This document shows, one piece after another, positions 1 through 8,647 of a stretch of 64,000 nt of DNA (position 1 is its first letter; the number at the start of each line of letters is the position of its first letter). The notes under the pieces were generated by a model. The model searched no databases and had not been told where the DNA came from. It saw only the letters and a program-made list of their open reading frames with translations. The translations under genes were made by a program, and so were the position numbers. Source of the stretch: Streptomyces sp. ASQP_92 (GTDB lineage Bacteria > Actinomycetota > Actinomycetes > Streptomycetales > Streptomycetaceae); the NCBI RefSeq assembly GCF_025399895.1, contig NZ_JAODUA010000007.1, forward strand, positions 1 through 64,000, written 5' to 3'.

Positions 1-290
1 GGCGGGGTTGCCGTCCCGGCTTTTGGGCCGTTCCGACGTCCCGAACTCTAGCGGATTTCCCCGGCCGATTCACAATCGAGTCTGCCGGTCCGACCGAAAA
101 AGAGAATTCGGCATGCCGAAATTCATCCCGGTCGGGAGATCGTGCTGAGTTGGGTGCCGCAGAGTCTGCGGCGGACGGTTGCCGCAGAACCGTTCCGGCT
201 CCGTGGCAACCCGAAGAACCTTACGGATCTGCTCATCCTGCGTCAACTTGAGCGTCGGCTCGGCGCCGTCCTGGGCGGTAGCGTGCCCTC
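1..290. other. Leading intergenic stretch, no gene recognised
   Basis: No convincing coding region is seen before the gene starting at 291. Two small symmetric elements are present. A perfect 14-base palindrome TTCGGCATGCCGAA lies at 107-120, and a hairpin with 7-base arms GCCGCAG/CTGCGGC lies at 156-172. Either could be an operator or an RNA hairpin; nothing in the sequence decides between them. The region presumably holds the promoter of the phosphopantetheinyl transferase gene. Confidence 0.4.
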
Positions 291-1025
291 GTGACCTTGA
301 TCCTCGACACCGACACAGCCGTCGCCCACGCCTGGTGGTGGCGTACCGGAGACGGACCCATAGCCCCGTCCGACCTGGCCCTGCTGAGCAAGGATGAGCG
401 CGACCGGGCCGCGCGGTTCGTCCACCCGGGGGCGGCCGTGGGGTATGCCGCCGCGCGAGCGTCGACCCGTCGGATCCTCTCCACCCTGCTCGATGTGGCG
501 CCGGAGGAGATAGGGCTCGGCCGCAGACCCTGCCCGGGGTGCGGCGATCCGCTGCACGGACCTCCCACCGTGCTGCGTCCGGACACCCCTCTGTGGATCA
601 GCATCTCCCACACCGGCGGCTGCGGAATGCTCGCCGTGGCCCGCGTTCCGGTGGGAGTGGACGTCGAGTTCGTACGCGACTTCCCGGTCGAGGAGCTCGC
701 GCCGTCCACCCTGACCGAGTCCGAGCGGCAGATCGTGCTGCGGGCGGAGGAAGGGGATGCCCGGACCCGCGCGTTCCTGCGGTGCTGGACCCGTAAGGAA
801 GCCGTGCTCAAGGCGGTCGGCGTCGGGATCACCACCGATCTCCGTACCGTCGAGACGTGTCCGGAGAGCTCGCGCCCGGTGACCGTCGCCACCGGGGTCC
901 CCGGTACGCCCGGGTCCTGGACCGTGGCGGACCTCGACATGCCCGGCACCTGGGCCGCGGCCCTCTCCGTTCCCGCGCAGACCGACGGCAGCCACCCCGA
1001 AGTACGTCTCCACGAACACAGGTGA
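291..1025 (+). CDS. 4'-phosphopantetheinyl transferase (Sfp type)
   Basis: The 244-residue product should transfer the phosphopantetheine arm of CoA to a serine of carrier proteins of polyketide, peptide or fatty-acid synthases in the cytosol. Visible are the family motifs GVDVE near residue 122 (Mg/CoA-binding acid) and WTRKEAVLKAVG near residue 165 (the W-x-x-KEA-x-x-K signature), plus the conserved ISISHTGG stretch near residue 103. The length fits the Sfp-type two-half fold. The GTG start lacks a strong Shine-Dalgarno sequence (GGCGGTAG lies upstream), so the start is only moderately sure. It converges on msrB across a strong bidirectional terminator. No biosynthetic cluster is in view, so the target carrier is unknown. 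Confidence 0.88.
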   Translation: MTLILDTDTAVAHAWWWRTGDGPIAPSDLALLSKDERDRAARFVHPGAAVGYAAARASTRRILSTLLDVAPEEIGLGRRPCPGCGDPLHGPPTVLRPDTPLWISISHTGGCGMLAVARVPVGVDVEFVRDFPVEELAPSTLTESERQIVLRAEEGDARTRAFLRCWTRKEAVLKAVGVGITTDLRTVETCPESSRPVTVATGVPGTPGSWTVADLDMPGTWAAALSVPAQTDGSHPEVRLHEHR

Positions 1026-1051
1026 GCGTCGCCGCCCCCGGGCGCCGACAT

Positions 1052-1097
1052 GGCGAAGGGCCGGCAGGACGCGCTGCGTCCGTGCCGGCCCTTCGCC
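1052..1097. terminator. Bidirectional terminator between the PPTase gene and msrB
   Basis: A 15-base perfect stem (1052-1066 with 1083-1097) continues into an inner GGACGC/GCGTCC stem with one bulged G. It lies between the stop codons of two convergent genes and can terminate both. Confidence 0.85.
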
Positions 1098-1110
1098 GTC
1101 GGTCTCGCCC

Positions 1111-1512
1111 TTACTTCTCCACCAGCCGCAGCGAAATGCTGTTGATGCAGTACCGCTGGTCCGTCGGGGTCGGGTAGCCCTCGCCCTCGAAGACGTGGCC
1201 CAGGTGGGAGCCGCAGCGGGCGCAGCGGACTTCGGTGCGGGACATGCCGTGGGAGCGGTCCTCGATGAGTTCGACGGCCTCGGTGTCCTTCGGGTCGAAG
1301 AAGCTCGGCCAGCCGCAGTGGGACTCGAACTTCTCGGCGGAGGTGAACAGTTCGGCCCCGCAGGCGCGGCACGAGTACACGCCCTCGGTCTTGGTGTCGG
1401 TGTACTCGCCGACGAACGCGGGCTCCGTGCCGGCCTGGCGCAGGACCTGATACTCGGCGGGAGTCAGCTCCGCGCGCCACTGCTCGTCGGGCTTCTCGAC
1501 GTCGTACGCCAT
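1111..1512 (-). CDS. msrB: Peptide-methionine (R)-S-oxide reductase
   Basis: This 133-residue enzyme reduces methionine-R-sulfoxide in proteins and so repairs oxidative damage in the cytosol. The catalytic cysteine sits in RYCINS near the C-terminus. The structural zinc site is shown by two CxxC pairs, CRAC near residue 48 and CARC near residue 97, and the HCGWPSFF motif is present. ATG is preceded by GAGGAGCACCCC. The gene lies 34 bases downstream of murC on the same strand and may be cotranscribed with it. Length and motifs are typical for MsrB. Confidence 0.95.
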   Translation of the reverse strand: MAYDVEKPDEQWRAELTPAEYQVLRQAGTEPAFVGEYTDTKTEGVYSCRACGAELFTSAEKFESHCGWPSFFDPKDTEAVELIEDRSHGMSRTEVRCARCGSHLGHVFEGEGYPTPTDQRYCINSISLRLVEK

Positions 1513-1546
1513 GGGGTGCTCCTCGCTCGGGTCGGATCGGGGCGGG

Positions 1547-2938
1547 TCAGTCGGACAGGCGGGCCAGGATGGCCGGACCGAGGTCCGTCACGTCGCCCGC
1601 GCCCATGGTGAGAACGAGATCGCCGGGGGCGGCCATTCCCGCGACGACGTCCGGGACGGTGGACTTGTCGTGGACGGCGGTGACCGTGGCGCCGGCCGCC
1701 TTGGCCGCGTCGATGATCAGCTCGCTGGTGACGCCGGGGACCGGGTCCTCGCGGGCCGGGTAGATGTCGAGGACGACGGAGAGGTCGGCGAGCGCGAGGG
1801 CCTCGCCCATCTCCTTGCCGAGCTCCTGGGTGCGGGAGAAGAGGTGGGGCTGGAAGACCACCAGGAGGCGGGAGTCGGACGCGCCCCGCATCGCCTCCAG
1901 GTCCGCGGTCATCTCGGTCGGGTGGTGCGCGTAGGAGTCGATGACCTGGACGCCCTTGGCCTCGCCCTTGAGCTGGAGGCGGCGCTTGACGCCGGTGTAC
2001 TTGCCGAGCGCGGAGGCCAGGTTGTGCGCCGGGATGCCGAGGGCGACGCCCGCGGCGAGCGCGGCGACCGCGTTGTGGGCGTAGTGGCGCCCGGGGACCG
2101 AGACGGTGAAGGTCAGGAACTTGCCGTTCAGCAGGACCGTCACCTCGGAGGTGAGGCCGCGCGGGGTGACCTTGTGGACGCGTACGTCCGCCGTCTCGGA
2201 CTCGCCGTAGGTGACCACCTTGAGCGAGGACAGGTCGCGGACGCGCTGGGTGAGCTCCACGGCGCCCGGCTGGTCGGCGGCGATCACGAGGGTGCCACCG
2301 GGCCTGATCTTGCCGACGAAGGTCTCGAAGGAGTCGTAGATCTCGTCCATCGAGGCGTAGTTGGCGTGGTGGTCGAGTTCGACGTTGAGGACGATGGCGA
2401 CCTCGGGGTCGTACTTCTGGAAGCTGCGGTCGCTCTCGTCTGCCTCCGCCACGAAGATGTCGCCCTCGCCGTGCCGGGCGTTGGTGCCGGGCCCTTCGAG
2501 GTCGCCGCCGATCGCGTACGAGGGGTCGAGGCCCAGCTCGGTCAGGGCGACGGCCAGCATCGAGGTGGTGGTGGTCTTGCCGTGGGTGCCGGCCACCGCG
2601 ATGGAGCGCAGGCCGCCCATGAGGGAGGCGAGCGCGTCCGAGCGGTGCACGACGGGCACGGACAGCTCGGCGGCGCGGGCCAGCTCGGGGTTGTCGGCGC
2701 GGATCGCGCTGGAGACGACGACGCAGGTGGCGTCGGAGGCGAGGTGGCCGGCCGCGTGGCCGATGTGCACGGTGGCGCCGAGGGCCCGCAGCGCCTCGGC
2801 GGTGGCGGACTCCTTCGCGTCGCTGCCCGCGACCTGGGCCCCGCGCTGGGCCAGGATCTTCGCGATGCCCGACATGCCGGCACCGCCGATGCCGATGAAG
2901 TGCGGCCGTTCCATGGCGGTGGGAATGGCGGATGCCAT
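1547..2938 (-). CDS. murC: UDP-N-acetylmuramate--L-alanine ligase
   Basis: MurC adds L-alanine to UDP-MurNAc with ATP, the first amino-acid step of peptidoglycan precursor synthesis. The 463-residue product shows FIGIGGAGMSG at the N-terminus (UDP-binding fold), the ATP loop GTHGKTTTTSM, EADESD and the SYAHHP segment of the C-terminal domain. The ATG at 2938 was preferred over a longer in-frame start at 3016. It has a GGGAGAG ribosome site, and the longer start would begin inside the upstream terminator hairpin. In many bacteria murC sits in the dcw cluster; here it is separate, next to msrB. Confidence 0.95.
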   Translation of the reverse strand: MASAIPTAMERPHFIGIGGAGMSGIAKILAQRGAQVAGSDAKESATAEALRALGATVHIGHAAGHLASDATCVVVSSAIRADNPELARAAELSVPVVHRSDALASLMGGLRSIAVAGTHGKTTTTSMLAVALTELGLDPSYAIGGDLEGPGTNARHGEGDIFVAEADESDRSFQKYDPEVAIVLNVELDHHANYASMDEIYDSFETFVGKIRPGGTLVIAADQPGAVELTQRVRDLSSLKVVTYGESETADVRVHKVTPRGLTSEVTVLLNGKFLTFTVSVPGRHYAHNAVAALAAGVALGIPAHNLASALGKYTGVKRRLQLKGEAKGVQVIDSYAHHPTEMTADLEAMRGASDSRLLVVFQPHLFSRTQELGKEMGEALALADLSVVLDIYPAREDPVPGVTSELIIDAAKAAGATVTAVHDKSTVPDVVAGMAAPGDLVLTMGAGDVTDLGPAILARLSD

Positions 2939-2973
2939 GCGGTTCTCTCCCGGGGTGCGACGTACGTACAGAA

Positions 2974-3005
2974 GGAGCCCCCACCCTAATTCCTGTGGGG
3001 GCTCC
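2974..3005 (-). terminator. Hairpin terminator between the 3032-3499 gene and murC
   Basis: Perfect 10-base arms GGAGCCCCCA (2974-2983) and TGGGGGCTCC (2996-3005) surround a 12-base loop. It lies 26 bases after the upstream minus-strand gene and before the murC start. Confidence 0.75.
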
Positions 3006-3031
3006 GGCCGCGACACGGCTCCGTGCGGGGG

Positions 3032-3499
3032 CTACTCGCTGTGGGCGAAGAGCTTGAGGACCGGTACGCCGACCTTGTGACGGGCGCGCGAGGCCCAGTC
3101 GCGGTGGAAGAACTCCTCCACGTAGTGCGGGGCCGTCAGGACGATGACCTCGTCGGCGCCCACCTCGTCGACCACGCCCTTCAGCTTGTCCAGGGGGTGG
3201 TCGTCGACCACCTGGCCCACCGCCGTGCTGCCCGCGTCCCGCAGGGATTGCAGGGAGTGCTGGAGCGCCAGTTCGGCGGGGCCCTGGGCCGCCGTGCCCT
3301 CGGGTTCGTCGCCTTCGCGGACGGCCTCGTCGAGTTCGCCGAGCGCCACGTCGTCGATCGCGCGCAGCAGCCGGTCCTGGTCGCCCCTGGGCTGCATGAG
3401 CACGACGAACGACATCGGCTCGTCCCCGTGCAGAGTGGTGACGAATTCCACGTCTACGGAGGTCAGGGGCTTCTCGATCATCAATACGCTCGTGAACAC
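3032..3499 (-). CDS. Conserved hypothetical actinobacterial protein, possibly stress-protein-like
   Basis: The 155-residue soluble product is a Streptomyces protein I recall being labelled indole-3-glycerol phosphate synthase in older annotation. It is far too short and lacks the barrel motifs, so that name is rejected. The N-terminal half resembles a small sandwich (EFVTTLHGDEPMSFVVLMQP), with an acidic linker near residue 70. The C-terminal half (DDHPLDKLKGVVDEVGADEVIVLTAPHYVEEFFHRDWASRARHKVGVPVLKLF, given in part) looks like the second half of a universal-stress or Rossmann-like nucleotide-binding fold. GTG at 3499 is preferred because AGAAGG lies upstream; an ATG six codons later (3481) has no ribosome site. 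Function unknown. Confidence 0.75.
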   Translation of the reverse strand: MFTSVLMIEKPLTSVDVEFVTTLHGDEPMSFVVLMQPRGDQDRLLRAIDDVALGELDEAVREGDEPEGTAAQGPAELALQHSLQSLRDAGSTAVGQVVDDHPLDKLKGVVDEVGADEVIVLTAPHYVEEFFHRDWASRARHKVGVPVLKLFAHSE

Positions 3500-3651
3500 G
3501 ACAGGCGCCCTTCTAATCTCTCCATGGCCTTCGCCACCGTGAGCGGTGGGCCCGGCCCCTGCGGAAACCATCCTTCCCCGTGCCCGCACGGGGTCTGCCT
3601 GAATAAGTGTGCCCAGCGTGAGCTAAGCGGAACGGTAAATTCCGCCGTTCG

Positions 3652-4488
3652 TCAGATCCGACGGTAACGCGTGAAGAGGAACCCGGCGTCCTCCAGGACC
3701 GACGTCGGCGCGAACCGCTGGGGAACCGTCACCGGGGGCCCTCCGGCGATGCGCTGGGCGTCCCCGGCGGTCAGCAGCGGCGCCACCGTCAGACACAGCT
3801 CGTCAAGGACTTCGGCGGCCACGAACTGGCCGAGCAGGCGCGGCCCGCCCTCGGTGAGCATCCTCGGCAGGCCCCGGTCGGCCAGCGCCCGCACGGCCCG
3901 CCGGGGCTCGACTCCGGGACCGTCGCCCGCGACCACCACCTCGGCGCCCGCCCGCTCGGCCTCCCGCACCCGGTCGGGGTCGGCGGCCGCGCCGGTCAGG
4001 ATCAGGGTGGGGACCAGCGGCGAGGTGAACAGGGGCAGCGAGAAGTCGAGGTCCAGGCCCGCGGTGACGACGGCGATCGCGGGGGCGGGACCCTGCCCGG
4101 CCGCCTTGCGCCGCTCGGCGAACTCGGCCCGCGCCCTGGCCGGCCGGTACCCCTCCAGGCGTACCGTTTCCGCACCCACCACGACGACGTCCGCCAGGGC
4201 GCGCAGCGTGCCGAAGATCCGCATGTCGGTGTCGGACGACAGCGGCTGCGAGCGGCCCTCGTGCTGGCCCGCGCCGTCGAGCGAGGACACCATGTTGGCC
4301 CGCAGCCAGGGGCCGTCCGTGCGGGGGTAGGCGTAGGCGTCGGCCAGCCGGTCGAGCGACCACTCCGTGTCCGCGGCCGGGTCCGCGGTCCAGGGGTGTC
4401 CGGGGGGCCCGGTCTGTTCGGCGCTCTGGACGCTCTCGGCGCTCTCGGCGGCCGGTGTCTGGTCGGTCACAGGGAACAGTTGTCGCAT
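3652..4488 (-). CDS. Pyrimidine reductase family protein (RibD C-terminal domain)
   Basis: The 278-residue protein has the dihydrofolate-reductase-like fold of the RibD C-terminal reductase, which reduces the ribosyl group of a pyrimidine intermediate in riboflavin synthesis using NADPH. Seen are RANMVSSLDGAG near residue 50, DVVVVGAETVRLEGY near residue 82, and the LTEGGPRLLGQFV segment near residue 220, all standard for the domain. No deaminase domain is attached and no other riboflavin genes are nearby, so the exact substrate is inferred only from family membership. It is divergent from zapE with just 37 bases between start codons, so the two promoters must overlap. Confidence 0.85.
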   Translation of the reverse strand: MRQLFPVTDQTPAAESAESVQSAEQTGPPGHPWTADPAADTEWSLDRLADAYAYPRTDGPWLRANMVSSLDGAGQHEGRSQPLSSDTDMRIFGTLRALADVVVVGAETVRLEGYRPARARAEFAERRKAAGQGPAPAIAVVTAGLDLDFSLPLFTSPLVPTLILTGAAADPDRVREAERAGAEVVVAGDGPGVEPRRAVRALADRGLPRMLTEGGPRLLGQFVAAEVLDELCLTVAPLLTAGDAQRIAGGPPVTVPQRFAPTSVLEDAGFLFTRYRRI

Positions 4489-4525
4489 GCCGTGCAGTCT
4501 GGCACGACCCTTACAGTGGGGAACT

Positions 4526-5593
4526 GTGTCGACCAGCCCCATAACCGAAGCGGCCCCGGCGTCCCTGTGCGCCCGCGCTCCCCATGTCCCCGCCGATCGA
4601 CTGGTCGCCGAGATGGTGCCGCCGCCGCGGTTCGACTCGGTCCGTTTCGAGACGTATGTGCCGGACCCGAACCAGCCGAGCCAGTCCGAGGCGGTCACCG
4701 TGCTGTCCTCCTTCGCGGCGGGGCTCGGCGGGGCGCACGCGGTCGGGGCCAAGCGGCGCTGGTTCGCGAAGAAGCCGGCCGCGGCCCCCGGGCCGCGCGG
4801 GGTGTATCTCGACGGCGGGTACGGCGTCGGCAAGACCCATCTGCTCGCCTCGCTGTGGCACGCCACTCCGGCCGAGCCGGCGCTCAAGGCCTTCGGCACG
4901 TTCGTCGAGCTGACGAATCTGGTCGGCGCGCTCGGCTTCCAGCAGACCGTGCAGACGCTGAGCGGCCACCGGCTGCTGTGCATCGACGAGTTCGAGCTCG
5001 ACGACCCGGGCGACACGGTCCTGGTGTCCTCGCTGCTGCGCAGGCTCGTCGAGCAGGGCGTGGCGCTGGCCGCGACCTCCAACACGCTGCCCGGCAAGCT
5101 CGGTGAGGGCCGGTTCGCGGCCGCCGACTTCCTGCGGGAGATCCAGGGCCTCTCCGCGCACTTCCGCCCGCTGCGGATCGACGGCGAGGACTACCGGCAC
5201 CGCGGGCTGCCCGAGGCTCCCGCCCCTTACTCCGACGAGCAGGTCACCCGGGCCGCGTACGCCACCGAGGGCGCCGCCCTCGACGACTTCCCGCAGTTGC
5301 TGGACCACCTCTCGCGGGTCCACCCCAGCCGGTACGGGGCGCTCACGGACGGGGTCCGCGCGGTGTGTCTGACCGATGTGCGGCCGGTGCCCGACCAGTC
5401 GACCGCGCTGCGTCTGGTGGTGCTCGCCGACCGGCTGTACGACCGCGAGGTGCCGGTGCTCGCCTCGGGCGTCCCCTTCGACCGGCTGTTCAGTGACGAG
5501 ATGCTGAACGGCGGATACCGCAAGAAGTACTTCCGGGCGATCTCCCGTCTGACCGCGCTGGCCCGCGACGCGAAGGGCCTTGTGGGGCAGTAG
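4526..5593 (+). CDS. zapE: AFG1/ZapE-type ATPase, cell-division associated
   Basis: The 355-residue AAA-like ATPase belongs to the AFG1/ZapE family; E. coli ZapE acts at the Z-ring. The Walker A motif GGYGVGKTH is near residue 97 and Walker B LLCIDEFEL near residue 151. An arginine-rich region follows with LVEQGVALAATSNTLP, characteristic of the family. The GTG start at 4526 has GTGGGGA upstream; earlier in-frame codons would run into the divergent reductase. Length matches the family. The role in Streptomyces division is inferred, not shown. Confidence 0.88.
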   Translation: MSTSPITEAAPASLCARAPHVPADRLVAEMVPPPRFDSVRFETYVPDPNQPSQSEAVTVLSSFAAGLGGAHAVGAKRRWFAKKPAAAPGPRGVYLDGGYGVGKTHLLASLWHATPAEPALKAFGTFVELTNLVGALGFQQTVQTLSGHRLLCIDEFELDDPGDTVLVSSLLRRLVEQGVALAATSNTLPGKLGEGRFAAADFLREIQGLSAHFRPLRIDGEDYRHRGLPEAPAPYSDEQVTRAAYATEGAALDDFPQLLDHLSRVHPSRYGALTDGVRAVCLTDVRPVPDQSTALRLVVLADRLYDREVPVLASGVPFDRLFSDEMLNGGYRKKYFRAISRLTALARDAKGLVGQ

Positions 5594-5658
5594 GTTTGGG
5601 GCCGAGGGGGCTCCGCAGCATCCGTCCATCGCCCCCTCGGCCACAGAAGGGAAACATC

Positions 5659-6084
5659 ATGGCCACCACGCGCACGGCGCACACGGTCTGGGAAGGCGAG
5701 CTCCTCAAGGGCTCCGGCACCGTCACCTTCGACTCCTCGGGCATCGCCTCGCAGGCGGTCTCCTGGCCGTCCCGCGCCGAGCAGGCCAATGGCAAGACCA
5801 GCCCGGAGGAGCTCATCGCGGGCGCCCACTCGAGCTGCTTCTCGATGGCCCTCTCGCACGGCCTGACGGGCGCGGGCACCCCGCCCACCCGTCTGGAGAC
5901 CAAGGCCGACGTGAGCTTCCAGCCCGGCGAGGGCATCACCGGCATCCACCTCACCGTGCGCGGCGAGGTCCCCGGCCTCGACGCGGACGGCTTCCAGGCG
6001 GCCGCCGAGGACGCCAAGAAGAACTGCCCGGTGAGCCAGGCCCTTTCGGGGACCACCATCACGCTCTCCGCCGAGCTCGTCTGA
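5659..6084 (+). CDS. OsmC/Ohr-family peroxiredoxin-like protein
   Basis: This 141-residue OsmC-family protein probably reduces organic hydroperoxides using a pair of redox cysteines. The two expected cysteines are present in HSSCFSMALSH near residue 58 and KKNCPVSQAL near residue 120. The ATG has AGAAGGGA upstream. It stands alone, 65 bases after zapE and about 80 before the PPK2 gene. The architecture is closest to the YhfA/OsmC subgroup; which peroxide it prefers cannot be read from sequence. Confidence 0.9.
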   Translation: MATTRTAHTVWEGELLKGSGTVTFDSSGIASQAVSWPSRAEQANGKTSPEELIAGAHSSCFSMALSHGLTGAGTPPTRLETKADVSFQPGEGITGIHLTVRGEVPGLDADGFQAAAEDAKKNCPVSQALSGTTITLSAELV

Positions 6085-6162
6085 GGCTGCCGCCAGCGGT
6101 AGCGCCGGGCGCCGTTCCATCGCACGATCGAGGGAACGCGGGGCGTCCGGAAGGGGTGCGCG

Positions 6163-7047
6163 GTGGCCAGAAGGGACAGGGCCGGGCAGGGCGGGAAGAA
6201 ACCCGGGCCCGGCCTTGGTGAACTGCTGCGCATCCCCGGCGGCGAACGCGTGCGCCTCTCCGCGTACGCCGCCGACGCGACCCCCGCCGGGCCGCCGGAC
6301 AAGGCCGCGGGCCTGGCCGCCACCGCCCGGATGGGTGAACGTCTCGCCGATCTCCAGGAGCGCCTTTACGCGGCGAGCACCTCGGGCGACCGGCGGCGGA
6401 TCCTGCTGGTGCTCCAGGGCATGGACACCAGCGGCAAGGGCGGCACGGTCAAGCACGTCATCGGGCTCTTCAACCCGTCGGGCTGCCGCGTCCAGGCGTT
6501 CAAGGCGCCGACCCGCGAGGAGCTCGGCCACCCCTTCTTGTGGCGCATCACCAAGGCGCTCCCCCGGCCCGGCGAGATCGGCATCTTCGACCGCTCGCAC
6601 TACGAGGACGTATTGATCGCCCGGGTGCGGGAGCTGGTCTCCCGCACCCGGCTCAACCGCCGCTACGAGCAGATCAACGACTTCGAACGCTCCCTCGCCG
6701 ACGACGGGGTGAGCATCGTCAAGGTGTTCCTGCACATCAGTTACGAGCAGCAGCGCCGCCGTCTGCTCGCGCGCCTCGACAACCCCGACAAGCACTGGAA
6801 GTTCAACCCGGGGGACATCGACGAGCGGGCGCTGTGGCCCGCCTACCAGAAGGCGTACGAGATCGCCCTGAAGCGCTGCTCCACCGACGCCGCCCCCTGG
6901 TACCTCGTGCCGGCCGACCGCAAGTGGTACCGCGACTGGGCGGTCAGCACGCTGCTCCTGGAGCGGCTGGAAGCGCTCGATCCGCAGTACCCGCCGGGCG
7001 ACTTCGATGTCGAGGAGTGCAGGCGCCGGTTGCTCAACGACGGGTGA
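6163..7047 (+). CDS. Polyphosphate kinase 2 family protein
   Basis: The 294-residue PPK2 enzyme transfers phosphate between polyphosphate and nucleotides. Visible are the Walker A LVLQGMDTSGKGG near residue 84, the lid/Walker B region IFDRSHYEDVLIARV near residue 143, and the KFNPGDIDERALW segment. A single PPK2 domain fills the protein, suggesting the mono- or diphosphate-phosphorylating classes rather than the duplicated form; the precise class is not certain. The GTG start has GGAAGGGG upstream. The first 20 residues are basic and glycine-rich and probably disordered. Confidence 0.9.
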   Translation: MARRDRAGQGGKKPGPGLGELLRIPGGERVRLSAYAADATPAGPPDKAAGLAATARMGERLADLQERLYAASTSGDRRRILLVLQGMDTSGKGGTVKHVIGLFNPSGCRVQAFKAPTREELGHPFLWRITKALPRPGEIGIFDRSHYEDVLIARVRELVSRTRLNRRYEQINDFERSLADDGVSIVKVFLHISYEQQRRRLLARLDNPDKHWKFNPGDIDERALWPAYQKAYEIALKRCSTDAAPWYLVPADRKWYRDWAVSTLLLERLEALDPQYPPGDFDVEECRRRLLNDG

Positions 7048-7424
7048 GCGAGGGCCAGTTGGGGCGAGGGCCGCGCGCGGGCGCCGGGAGATCTGCTCGG
7101 CGGAGAGCGAGCCGATGCCGTCCGCGTGAGCGGTGGCCGCGCCGGCGAGGCCGAGGGCGGTGGGCCGAGGGCGGTGGGCGGTGGGCAGTGGGCAGTGGAG
7201 CAGAGCGCCGCGGTGCACGCGCCCGTACGGGATCCGGACACGGCGCCTCCCTGGAGCATGCACGGCGCCTCGGGTGTCAAGGGGCTGTTCGGGCGGGTGT
7301 TCCGTATGTGACGAGCCCAGTCCGCCGGGGGACGGAGGGCGCGTTGTGCGGCATTGGCCGGAATCTCAGGGACGCCGAGGGCAGCCTCGGCAAATATGCC
7401 TATACGATCGGATACTTTCCGTTC
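7048..7424. other. Intergenic region with G-rich heptad repeat and deacetylase promoter
   Basis: No gene is supported here. A reading frame at 7126-7311 mostly spells out the G-rich repeat and has no family signature. The first half holds six tandem GGG heptads (separate entry). The second half becomes less G/C-rich near 7390-7425 (AATATGCCTATACGATCGG), which would suit the promoter of the deacetylase gene. Confidence 0.5.
7155..7196 (+). repeat. Six tandem 7-base repeats, potential G-quadruplex
   Basis: GGG triplets occur exactly every seven bases at 7155, 7162, 7169, 7176, 7183 and 7190, with unit consensus GGGCGGT or GGGCAGT and one GGGCCGA. Six G3 runs with four-base loops satisfy the usual four-tetrad-strand pattern for a G-quadruplex on the plus strand. 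Confidence 0.8.
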
Positions 7425-8300
7425 GTGACCCTTACTGCACGCAAAATGATCGCCGGTGCCCTGCTCGGTGCCGCGCTCGCCGGCTGCGGCTCCGACCCCG
7501 CCTCCGCCCCGCGCCACTCGGCGGACCGGCCCTCCCCCTCGGCCCCGGCCCCGCAGGGGGCGGGCGCCCCCAAGACGGCGAGCGCCCCGACGCTGGCGCC
7601 CGGCCCCGGCGGAATCACCCCCGTCTTCAAGCGGGCTCCCGAGACCCCCAAGGGCGAGAAGGTCGTCGCGCTGACCTTCGACGCCGACATGACGGCCGAC
7701 CAGGGACCGCGCGCCGCGCGCGGCGAGCACTTCGACAACCCCGGGCTCATCGCCGATCTACGGCGGATGAAGGTTCCGGCGACGGTGTTCATGACCGGCC
7801 GGTGGGCCGAGGAGTACCCGGCCGAGGCCCGCGCGATCGGGACGGACCCCGCCTTCGAGGTGGGCAACCACTCCTACAGCCATTACGCGTTCAAGTCCGA
7901 CTGCTACGGCCTGCCCGTGGTCCCCAAGGACGCGGTGCGGGCCGACGTCGAGAAGGCGACGGCCCAGTTCAAGAAGGCCGGGGTGACCAACGCCGTGCCC
8001 TACTTCCGCTTTCCCGGCGGCTGCTACGACGACGAGGTCCTGCGCACCCTCGCCCCGCTGAAGATGACCGCCGTCCAGTGGGACGTGGTGAGCGGGGACG
8101 CCTTCGCGACGGACGCGAACGCGGTGGCCGACCAGGTGCTCGCCGGGGTACGGCCGGGGTCGCTGGTGGTCATGCACTGCACGCGCAGCGCGGCGCCGGT
8201 CACCGACACCGCGCTCCAGCGCATCGTGCCGGAGCTGCGCAAGCGCGGCTATCGCTTCGTGAAGGTCTCCGACCTGATCCGGGGCGCCACCCAGCACTGA
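7425..8300 (+). CDS. Lipoprotein polysaccharide deacetylase (CE4, NodB-like)
   Basis: The 291-residue protein is exported and lipid-anchored. It has a short basic N-terminus, a hydrophobic stretch and lipobox LAGC near residue 18. The NodB fold follows with TFDADMT (catalytic and metal Asp), GNHSYSH (metal histidines), FRFPGGCYDDEVL and VVMHC. It probably removes acetyl groups from peptidoglycan or another envelope glycan. GTG at 7425 was chosen because the alternative ATG at 7446 would remove the positive charges of the signal peptide. A proline- and alanine-rich tether spans residues 22-60. Confidence 0.88.
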   Translation: MTLTARKMIAGALLGAALAGCGSDPASAPRHSADRPSPSAPAPQGAGAPKTASAPTLAPGPGGITPVFKRAPETPKGEKVVALTFDADMTADQGPRAARGEHFDNPGLIADLRRMKVPATVFMTGRWAEEYPAEARAIGTDPAFEVGNHSYSHYAFKSDCYGLPVVPKDAVRADVEKATAQFKKAGVTNAVPYFRFPGGCYDDEVLRTLAPLKMTAVQWDVVSGDAFATDANAVADQVLAGVRPGSLVVMHCTRSAAPVTDTALQRIVPELRKRGYRFVKVSDLIRGATQH

Positions 8301-8304
8301 GCCA

Positions 8305-8529
8305 TCAGCCGGAGCAGGCGGTGCGCTGCGCCTCCTGCCACTCGCACACCGGACAGAGGGTGCTGCCCTTCGTCGACTCCGGGTACTCGGTCGGCGCACG
8401 GCACAGCACGCACTCGGCGAAGGGGCCGTCCGCGGAGCCGGGCGCGGGGGCCCCGGCGGCGGGCCCCGGTCCTCGCTCCGGTCCCGCGTCGCAGTACGTC
8501 GTCTCGTCGTGCGGCCGCGTCTCGTCCAT
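8305..8529 (-). CDS. Small conserved zinc-ribbon-like protein
   Basis: This 74-residue hypothetical protein carries CVLC and CPVC in its C-terminal half, spaced as in a treble-clef or zinc-ribbon metal site. The N-terminal half is acidic, glycine- and proline-rich. ATG at 8529 gives a compact protein; the upstream ATG at 8559 adds ten residues without a ribosome site. It converges on the deacetylase gene. Function is not recognised. Confidence 0.6.
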   Translation of the reverse strand: MDETRPHDETTYCDAGPERGPGPAAGAPAPGSADGPFAECVLCRAPTEYPESTKGSTLCPVCEWQEAQRTACSG

Positions 8530-8647
8530 GGACCCGAGCGTAATCGGGTATGGGGCCAAGCGGTCGCCCCGGCCGGGACGGAGGTGTGGGCCCGGCGTCG
8601 TACGGAATCGTCGTACGGAATCTGCGAGGGGACGGGCCCGGCTCGGC

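Noticed and set aside
2939..3016. 26-codon N-terminal extension of murC
   Set aside because: It would translate through the upstream terminator hairpin and lacks a ribosome site; the start at 2938 has GGGAGAG.
3032..3499. Indole-3-glycerol phosphate synthase
   Set aside because: Protein is too short and lacks the barrel and catalytic lysines of TrpC.
7126..7311. 61-codon gene overlapping the G-rich heptads
   Set aside because: Translation mainly reflects the repeat, has no homology signature and no ribosome site.
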